From the NCBI GenBank assembly GCA_902596065.1, contig CACJSL010000007.1:1-40000 (forward strand): 40,000 nucleotides of DNA, written 5' to 3'. A program made the position numbers and the translations under genes. Shown here piece by piece: positions 34,386 through 40,000 of the stretch. The DNA comes from an uncultured Alphaproteobacteria bacterium (lineage in GTDB: Bacteria; Pseudomonadota; Alphaproteobacteria; HIMB59; GCA-002718135). Each line of letters begins with the position of its first letter. Position 1 is the first letter of the stretch. The notes under the pieces were generated by a model. The model saw only the letters and a list, made by a program, of their open reading frames with translations. It was not told where the DNA came from and did not search any database.

Positions 34386-35342
34386 TTAAAATTTAAGAGC
34401 CCCTAAAGAAGTATAAATATTTTTTTGATAAGAACTACCTAATACAGGGAATCTATAAAAAACTCCAGAATTATCAAACTTGTTAAAATTATTTTCAACA
34501 AGTAAAATAAATTTAAAATCTTTTGATTTTAAGTATTTAATTTGATCATTTGTATATTTACCATTTGGAAAAGCATATATTTTTGGTTTATCTAAATAAT
34601 TATTGGAAAAAAATTTTAAAGCTTTTAAAACATCATCTTTAAAATATTCTAAACTTTCTTTTGTCATTGTTGCATGTTCATATGAATGAAGTCCTAGTTC
34701 ACAAATATCATTTAAACTCTTAATTTGTGATAGGTCCATCATTTTAGTTTTCATAGACTCTTTAAGAAAATTAAACTTATTAGAAAAAATATTTAATAAT
34801 TCTTTTTGTTTTATAATAGGTAGGTTTTTAATTGAATTAGTAATTCTTGTTAAATCTATTTTTTTTAAACTAAATAAATTCTTAATTTCTTTATAATCTT
34901 CATTTGTAAGAATTCCACTGTGATATAGATCTTGAAATTGCACATTGATTGGAGCAGTTTTATTTAGAATGCAGCTTGGTATTATATTTTGATTTACCTT
35001 AATATTATTTTTATAGATAATTTCTGAAGCATAGTTGAAAAAATCTTCATATGCATCATCAAATGAAATTATTAATGGAGGTTTGTCATAAAATTTTTTA
35101 TCATTTATTAAATTTTTAAAACAAATAATATTGAATTTACTTTTTAAAAAAATTATTAATTTATTAAAATCATTAGGCGAAATAGAATTATGAATTTTAT
35201 TATTAGGATTTATTCTATGAAAATTTAGTATAGTAAGTAAATTATTTTGAGAAATATAATCAATCTTTAATTTAAAAAAGAAATTATTAGATAATAAAAA
35301 CTGACACAAATCATAAAGATTTTTTTTTATATCTATATGCAT
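34386..35342 (-). CDS. Polysaccharide deacetylase (NodB-type, carbohydrate esterase 4)
   Basis: The 318-residue protein has NodB motif 1 as IISFDDAYEDF near residues 88-98 (both metal/catalytic aspartates present) and motif 2 as LGLHSYEHATM near 215-225 (two histidines spaced as HxxxH). YAFPNGKYT follows. LNFHRI near the N-terminus is also typical of this branch. There is no obvious cleavable signal peptide, so it may act in the cytoplasm or be membrane-associated. The family removes N- or O-acetyl groups from amino sugars. Its start overlaps the stop of the sulfotransferase-like gene by one base (TAATG). N-deacetylation of a hexosamine before another substitution is a plausible but unproven role. 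Confidence 0.84.
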   Translation of the reverse strand: MHIDIKKNLYDLCQFLLSNNFFFKLKIDYISQNNLLTILNFHRINPNNKIHNSISPNDFNKLIIFLKSKFNIICFKNLINDKKFYDKPPLIISFDDAYEDFFNYASEIIYKNNIKVNQNIIPSCILNKTAPINVQFQDLYHSGILTNEDYKEIKNLFSLKKIDLTRITNSIKNLPIIKQKELLNIFSNKFNFLKESMKTKMMDLSQIKSLNDICELGLHSYEHATMTKESLEYFKDDVLKALKFFSNNYLDKPKIYAFPNGKYTNDQIKYLKSKDFKFILLVENNFNKFDNSGVFYRFPVLGSSYQKNIYTSLGALKF

Positions 35343-36262
35343 TAAACTAAATCACTTTGTATATTTTCTATAAGATAATGAACCTTTTCAGTATTTTTGG
35401 TGAATTCTTTGCTTTCTATTGCATTCCAATTATCAATATTTAAATTTTTTTTACCTTTATTAGGCATAATTTGCTTTAGTTCTAAAAATTTGTTTAAACT
35501 AAATTGTTTTTCTAAATCAAAATATTTTATATATTTTGCATACCAGTTATAATTTTGATCAATATCTTCAAGTTTGAATATCAATTTTTTATCTTTACTA
35601 ACTTTTTTAAGAAATAAGTAAATTGATTGATTAGCTTCTGACCAAAACCATGAGCATTTGCCTACGGAAGTAAGATTGTTCCATTCAGTAAAATAATCAT
35701 TTTTGGGACTGATTCTTGAAAAGTTATGATGAAAATTTTTTAAATTTGGTTGAAGGCCAGTTATCTTATTATTTTCATATTTAAAAATTTTTTCATCATA
35801 CCACCCCTTTAAAACTAAAGAATTTACAACCATTTTTGGATCTCTAAACATAAATATATATTTATTTGGCTGAAAATTTTTTTCTATCTCATCAAGACCA
35901 AAACATACCCAAGGACTTGAAAAAATAATTGAGTCATATTTTTTCCAAAGTTTTATAAATTGATATTTTAAAGTATTAAAGAAGCTTGAATGATCAATAT
36001 TGAGATTGTTAAATGTCGCATATCTATAAAAAGATTCATGTAAGGGGAAGGGCTCGATAAGCGCTATACAATTTTTATGTGCAGAATGAATTTCACTAAT
36101 CCAACGTAAACCTGATCTTCCGCAAGCAGTGCCAATTATTAGTTTTTTTTTAGAATTGTTTTTATAATTTTGAAATTCATTTTCATCAAAATCAAAATTA
36201 ATTTTAAAATTTTGACTTTTAAAAAATAAATTTTTTAAATTTAAATATCTCTTATAATTCAT
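35342..36262 (-). CDS. Sulfotransferase-like P-loop protein
   Basis: The 306-residue protein has a P-loop-like IIGTACGRSGLRWISEIHSA near residues 41-60 and FMFRDPKMVVNSLVLKGW near 131-148. The pair corresponds to the 5'- and 3'-phosphate-binding sites of the sulfotransferase family. Similarity to the other sulfotransferase-fold gene at 25020 is limited to these motifs, so they are not recent duplicates. It lies between a GT4 gene (one base away) and a deacetylase (one-base overlap), so it is inside the glycan operon. A donor other than PAPS is possible. Recognition rests on two motifs, so confidence is moderate. Confidence 0.62.
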   Translation of the reverse strand: MNYKRYLNLKNLFFKSQNFKINFDFDENEFQNYKNNSKKKLIIGTACGRSGLRWISEIHSAHKNCIALIEPFPLHESFYRYATFNNLNIDHSSFFNTLKYQFIKLWKKYDSIIFSSPWVCFGLDEIEKNFQPNKYIFMFRDPKMVVNSLVLKGWYDEKIFKYENNKITGLQPNLKNFHHNFSRISPKNDYFTEWNNLTSVGKCSWFWSEANQSIYLFLKKVSKDKKLIFKLEDIDQNYNWYAKYIKYFDLEKQFSLNKFLELKQIMPNKGKKNLNIDNWNAIESKEFTKNTEKVHYLIENIQSDLV

Positions 36263-36263
36263 T

Positions 36264-37430
36264 TTATTTGTAAAAATTGATTATATTTTGAACTCGTTTT
36301 AACCAAGTATATTTATTTTCTAAATCATTTTTAGCATTATTGCCTAATTCTTTAGCAAAATTAGAATTTTCTAAAAGTTTTAATATAGATTGATTCCAAT
36401 CTTCAAGATTTTGCTCATCAGCCAGTAAACAATTATAATTATCTATCAAAATCTCTTTTAGTACCTCTAAATTTGAAGAAATAAATGGGACCCCTGTAGA
36501 CATATATTCAAACATTTTCATAGGAGACATAAACATAGCTGTGTTAGTGGTTTTTTTTGATAAATATACATTTTTTTCATATGGCATTAACAAAATATCC
36601 ATATTTTGCATTAGATAGGGAGTTTTACTATTTTCAAAGTAACCCATAATAACTAAATTTTTAGGCAAGTCATTTTTTTTGATTTTTATAATATCACTTT
36701 TCATTCCTCCATATATTAAAAAAAGAATATTTTTATTTCTGATAGCTAGTTTATGAATTAATTTTAATCCTCTACCCTCATATAAATGGCCAAAATATCC
36801 TATAAAATTTTTGTAGTTGTTGTATCGTTTGCGTAAGAGATTGTCATGTTCTCTCGCGAAATTATAAGCAATTATATCTTTATTAATATCTATTTTATCA
36901 GCGCCATCTGAAAAAACATTAATTTTATTTGATAACCCAGATGTAAGTAAAAATTCAGAAACAAAATAAGTTTTTAGAGATTCTGTAATTACAATTTTTT
37001 TAATTTTTTTTCTAAGAAATATTTTTTTTTGTAAAAATAATCTTATACCTTTTTCAGGAAAATGAGTTTCATAAATTAAATTATCATAAAATATAGTATA
37101 AAAAAAACTAGCTAATAGATTTCTTGAAATAATTAATGCAGGTTTTTCTTTATCAAAAATATAATAAATTAAAAATCTGAAGAAGATAAATAATTCAATC
37201 ATTCTATTAAAAGGATACCAAATCATCACAAAAGAGGTATGATCTATTTGAGAATTGTAAGAGTCTAATATTTTTCTTTTTTTATTTTTTGATAAAAATT
37301 TATTACTACTAGCAAACAAAATATGTTTATTTTTTATAAAACTTGAAAATGCATTAATCATTTTCATAACATGGACAGAGTTAGCTTTTCTTGAAGGAAA
37401 TTTTGATGAAGTAATATAATATATCTTCAT
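36264..37430 (-). CDS. Glycosyltransferase family 4 (GT-B fold)
   Basis: The 388-residue protein starts KIYYITSSKFPSRKANSVHV, an N-terminal pattern of GT4 enzymes, with IGYFGHLYEGRGLKLI near 214-229 and DILLMPYEKNVYLSKKTT near 280-297. A C-terminal MKMFEYMSTGVPFISSNLEV carries the donor-binding glutamate. No membrane span besides a hydrophobic segment near 75-95. The start is two bases after the stop of the dehydrogenase gene and the stop one base before the sulfotransferase-like gene. Presumed to add a sugar to the lipid-linked repeat unit. Confidence 0.87.
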   Translation of the reverse strand: MKIYYITSSKFPSRKANSVHVMKMINAFSSFIKNKHILFASSNKFLSKNKKRKILDSYNSQIDHTSFVMIWYPFNRMIELFIFFRFLIYYIFDKEKPALIISRNLLASFFYTIFYDNLIYETHFPEKGIRLFLQKKIFLRKKIKKIVITESLKTYFVSEFLLTSGLSNKINVFSDGADKIDINKDIIAYNFAREHDNLLRKRYNNYKNFIGYFGHLYEGRGLKLIHKLAIRNKNILFLIYGGMKSDIIKIKKNDLPKNLVIMGYFENSKTPYLMQNMDILLMPYEKNVYLSKKTTNTAMFMSPMKMFEYMSTGVPFISSNLEVLKEILIDNYNCLLADEQNLEDWNQSILKLLENSNFAKELGNNAKNDLENKYTWLKRVQNIINFYK

Positions 37431-37432
37431 TT

Positions 37433-38719
37433 TTATAATCTTAAATCAACAATTTTTTTATCTAAAGCATATTTGAGATCATAAATTATAGAATTGTCTT
37501 TTGAAATTTCTTTAATTTTAGAGCTTTTTATCTTTTTAAAAATTTTATGATCAACAGCATAAACTATCACGTCATAATAATTTGATTTCAAGTTATTTAT
37601 AAGTTTTAAATTTTTTAAATTGAGATATTTTATATGAGGATCATAAATATAGATATTGGCATGATATTTTTTAAATAATTTTATGAGATCAAATACTTTT
37701 GAATTTCTAGTATCAGAAACATTTTCTTTAAATGTAGCGCCAATTATAAGTAAATTAGATTTATATAAATTTATTTTTTTTATTTTTGAAAGTGCAATAA
37801 TTTCATTAAAAACCCTTAAAGGCATTTGATCATTTATTTTTCTCCCAGTTAGTAATATTTTTGGTTTATAGCCACTTTGTAAAGATTTATGTGATAAATA
37901 ATATGGGTCCACCCCAATGCAGTGTCCGCCTACAAAACCAGGTTTAAATTTTAAAAAATTCCATTTGGATTCAGCTGCTTTTAATACTTCTTCAGTATCT
38001 ATTTTTAATTGCTTAAAAATTTGTGAGAATTCATTAATTAAAGCAATATTAATATCTCTTTGTGTATTTTCAATGACTTTTGCGGCTTCAGCAACTTTTA
38101 TGGAAGAAACCTCAATAAGTTGTGCATTTATAATTTTAGAATAAATTTTTTTCATCAAACTAAGTGCATATTTATTATTAGAAGAAATTATTTTATTTAT
38201 ATTTTCAATATTGTGTTTTTTGTCACCTGGATTTATTCGCTCAGGAGAATAACCTATATAAAAATGTTTATTTGGTTTATTTTTTTCTTTGGCATTATTA
38301 ATTTGAGAATTCTTTTCAATAAAAGGAATTAAAACTTCTTCGGTTAATCCAGGATAAAAGGTTGACTCAAATATAATTAGATCCTTTGGCTTTAAAACTT
38401 TACAAATTATCTTACAAGAAGAATAAATTAAATCCAAATCAGGTTCTTTCTTTTTGTTTATAGGCGTAGGTATACATACTATAAAAACATTTCTATCCTT
38501 TAAATCTTGCAATTTATCACTAAACAATAGTTTTTTTGATTTAATGAATTCTTTTTTTGTAAATTCTTTATTTATGTCTTGTTTATTTTTTAAATTTTTT
38601 ATTTTAAACTTGTCTATATCAAAACCTAATGTGTCAAAAACCTGACCAAATTTTAGTGCTATTGGAAGCCCCACATATCCAACTCCAATTATTGCTAACT
38701 TTATTTGATTAATTCTCAC
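37433..38719 (-). CDS. UDP-N-acetylhexosamine/UDP-sugar 6-dehydrogenase (TviB/WbpO type)
   Basis: The 428-residue protein has the NAD loop LAIIGVGYVGLPIALKFG at 8-25, ESTFYPGLTEE with GYSPERINPGD, and KVAEAAKVIENTQRDINIAL, a block diagnostic of the nucleotide-sugar dehydrogenase family. The catalytic cysteine is in GGHCIGVDPYYL near 263-274. ENTQRDINIAL and the lack of a Ugd-type SPEFLREG loop favour the TviB/WbpO/WbpA group that oxidises C6 of UDP-GlcNAc or UDP-GalNAc over UDP-glucose dehydrogenase. With the epimerase at 33416 it could yield UDP-GalNAc-uronate. GTG start (complement of 38717-38719), nine bases after mmsA, the first glycan gene of the block. Confidence 0.88.
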   Translation of the reverse strand: MRINQIKLAIIGVGYVGLPIALKFGQVFDTLGFDIDKFKIKNLKNKQDINKEFTKKEFIKSKKLLFSDKLQDLKDRNVFIVCIPTPINKKKEPDLDLIYSSCKIICKVLKPKDLIIFESTFYPGLTEEVLIPFIEKNSQINNAKEKNKPNKHFYIGYSPERINPGDKKHNIENINKIISSNNKYALSLMKKIYSKIINAQLIEVSSIKVAEAAKVIENTQRDINIALINEFSQIFKQLKIDTEEVLKAAESKWNFLKFKPGFVGGHCIGVDPYYLSHKSLQSGYKPKILLTGRKINDQMPLRVFNEIIALSKIKKINLYKSNLLIIGATFKENVSDTRNSKVFDLIKLFKKYHANIYIYDPHIKYLNLKNLKLINNLKSNYYDVIVYAVDHKIFKKIKSSKIKEISKDNSIIYDLKYALDKKIVDLRL

Positions 38720-38728
38720 AATAAATAA

Positions 38729-40000
38729 TTAGTTAGTTGGCAAAACAAATTCAGGACCAGACTGAATACTTTTGGGCCATCTACTAGTAACAGTTTTCAA
38801 TTTTGAATAAAAATGAATTCCTTCCATGCCATGAACTGAATGATCTCCAAACAAAGATTGTTTCCAGCCACCAAAACTATGAAAAGCCATAGGCACTGGT
38901 ATAGGCACATTTACACCTACCATCCCAATTTTTGCATTTGTAGTAAAATGCCTGGATATTTCTCCATCAGAAGTATAGATGCTTGTTCCATTGCCGTACT
39001 GATGGTCGTTAACTAAATTTAGAGCCTCATCATAATCTTTAGCTCTAACAACGCTAACTACGGGGCCAAAAATTTCTTCTTTATATATTTGCATATCTTT
39101 AGTGACATTATCAAATAGTGTTGGTCCAATAAAATAACCATTTTCATATCCTTGAATTTTATAGTTTCGCCCATCCTCTATTAATTTAGCTCCTTCTTTT
39201 ACCCCAGTTGATATATAATTTTCTATCTTATCTTTATGTTCTTTAGTTATTACTGGGCCCATGTCAGATTCCATATTTGTCCAAGGTGCAACTTTTAACT
39301 TTTGCGCTTCCGACTGAACTTTTTGAACTAACTCATCCCCAATATCTCCAACAGCAACGGCAACTGATATAGCCATACATCTTTCTCCAGCAGAACCATA
39401 ACCTGCACCAATTATACCATCAACTGCTTGATCTAAATTAGCATCAGGCATAATAACTAGATGATTTTTTGCACCTCCTAAGGCCTGAACTCTTTTCCCA
39501 AATTTAGCTGATTGTTCATAAATATATTTTGCGACAGGCGTAGAACCAACAAAGCTAACAGAAGATATTTTTTCATTTTCTAAAATTAAATCAACCACTT
39601 CTTTATCACCTTGGATAACATTAAATACCCCATTAGGAAGTCCGGCTTCAGTAAATAATTCAGCCAAACGAATTGAGCAAGATGGATCTTTTTCTGAAGG
39701 CTTTAATATAAAAGAATTACCACAGGCAATAGAAATTGGATACATCCACATTGGAACCATTGCAGGAAAATTAAAAGGAGTTATTCCTGCACAAACACCT
39801 AAAGGCTGTCTAATTGACCAAGAGTCAATGTTTGTACCAACATTTTGAGAGAACTCACCTTTTAACAAATGTGGTATCCCACAAGCAAACTCAACGACTT
39901 CAAGCCCTCTAGTTACAGATCCTTTCGCATCTGCTAACGTTTTTCCATGCTCTCTTGAAACAATTTCAGCAAGTTCATCAATATTCTTTTCTATTAATGT
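38729..40000 (-). CDS. mmsA: Methylmalonate-semialdehyde dehydrogenase (CoA-acylating), N-terminus outside the window
   Basis: The open frame continues to base 40000, so 423 residues are visible and about 75 N-terminal residues are missing. Signatures are GVCAGITPFNFPAMVPMWMY, ILKPSEKDPS, SFVGSTPVAKYIYE, the MmsA-specific QALGGAKNHLVIMPDA, and the catalytic cysteine in GSAGERCMAISVAV. A TEAGLPNGVFNV block also matches. MmsA converts methylmalonate semialdehyde or malonate semialdehyde to propionyl- or acetyl-CoA in valine, inositol and beta-alanine catabolism. Its base composition is less extreme than the glycan genes by eye. It is a core-metabolism gene, so it probably marks the edge of the island, although only nine bases separate it from the next gene. 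Confidence 0.95.
   Translation of the reverse strand, partial: TLIEKNIDELAEIVSREHGKTLADAKGSVTRGLEVVEFACGIPHLLKGEFSQNVGTNIDSWSIRQPLGVCAGITPFNFPAMVPMWMYPISIACGNSFILKPSEKDPSCSIRLAELFTEAGLPNGVFNVIQGDKEVVDLILENEKISSVSFVGSTPVAKYIYEQSAKFGKRVQALGGAKNHLVIMPDANLDQAVDGIIGAGYGSAGERCMAISVAVAVGDIGDELVQKVQSEAQKLKVAPWTNMESDMGPVITKEHKDKIENYISTGVKEGAKLIEDGRNYKIQGYENGYFIGPTLFDNVTKDMQIYKEEIFGPVVSVVRAKDYDEALNLVNDHQYGNGTSIYTSDGEISRHFTTNAKIGMVGVNVPIPVPMAFHSFGGWKQSLFGDHSVHGMEGIHFYSKLKTVTSRWPKSIQSGPEFVLPTN

Noticed and set aside
38060-38332. 90-codon open frame on the plus strand
   Set aside because: Antisense to the conserved core of the UDP-sugar dehydrogenase gene.
38729-39868. mmsA starting at the TTG at 39866-39868
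   Set aside because: The frame stays open to the window end and the upstream residues continue the MmsA sequence (for example EHGKTLADAKG), so the TTG is internal.
1-40000. tRNA/rRNA genes, CRISPR arrays, insertion sequences, integrases, attachment repeats
   Set aside because: I looked for their usual sequence signs and found none; long direct repeats were not noticed, though subtle ones could escape reading by eye.

Overview
This is a strongly AT-rich (by eye three quarters or more A+T), very densely packed window from a bacterial chromosome, devoted almost entirely to making, modifying and exporting a cell-surface polysaccharide. Gaps are mostly a few bases, many neighbours overlap by 1-8 bases, and no rRNA, tRNA, CRISPR array or insertion sequence was recognised. 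The compact layout, the base composition and a methylmalonate-semialdehyde dehydrogenase (mmsA) at the right edge fit a streamlined marine alphaproteobacterium such as a Pelagibacterales (SAR11)-like organism. That assignment is an inference; no taxonomic marker gene is present.

Layout, left to right. 1-4308 (minus): EpsG-like polymerase (partial), GT4 glycosyltransferase, O-antigen ligase/polymerase and a Wzz/KpsE-like chain-length protein. 4625-5995 (plus): a lone membrane-anchored PQQ-type sugar dehydrogenase. 5997-8344 (minus): a CysC-like small kinase coupled to a NodU-type carbamoyltransferase. 8431-17762 (plus): ABC flippase/exporter, putative glycosyltransferase, APH-like kinase, epimerase, nucleotidyltransferase with a degenerate HAD domain, two methyltransferases and a KpsC/KpsS-like glycosyltransferase. 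17759-24111 (minus): cytidylyltransferase, class I amidotransferase-type hydrolase, radical SAM/SPASM protein, NeuB-like synthase and a 986-residue nucleotidyltransferase + PEP-synthase-like kinase. 24239-26123 (plus): WbqC-like protein and a sulfotransferase-fold protein. 26165-40000 (minus): CysQ-like phosphatase, SpsF-like cytidylyltransferase, PseG/SpsG-like protein, PseC-like aminotransferase, several SDR sugar-nucleotide enzymes, glycosyltransferases, polysaccharide deacetylase, a second sulfotransferase-like protein, a UDP-sugar 6-dehydrogenase and finally mmsA, which looks like the core-genome edge of the island.

Most interesting reading. The kinase, cytidylyltransferase and amidotransferase of the 17759-24111 operon match, in family and motif, the three enzymes that make cytidine diphosphoramidate for the O-methyl phosphoramidate capsule modification of Campylobacter jejuni (Cj1418 glutamine kinase, Cj1416 cytidylyltransferase, Cj1417 gamma-glutamyl-CDP-amidate hydrolase). 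The CysC-like protein at 7826-8344 is a candidate for the fourth, Cj1415-type 3'-kinase. Here the pathway is interleaved with a NeuB-like protein lacking room for the usual SAF domain and a radical SAM enzyme. It lies near sulfotransferase-fold and CysQ-like genes that could use and recycle a 3'-phosphonucleotide donor. I propose a phosphoramidate-type (or related P-N) glycan decoration system in this organism. The rest of the island would supply sugar nucleotides (uronic acids, amino- and deoxy-sugars, possibly a nonulosonate-like sugar), assembly (GT4, GT2, KpsS-like), flipping and polymerisation.
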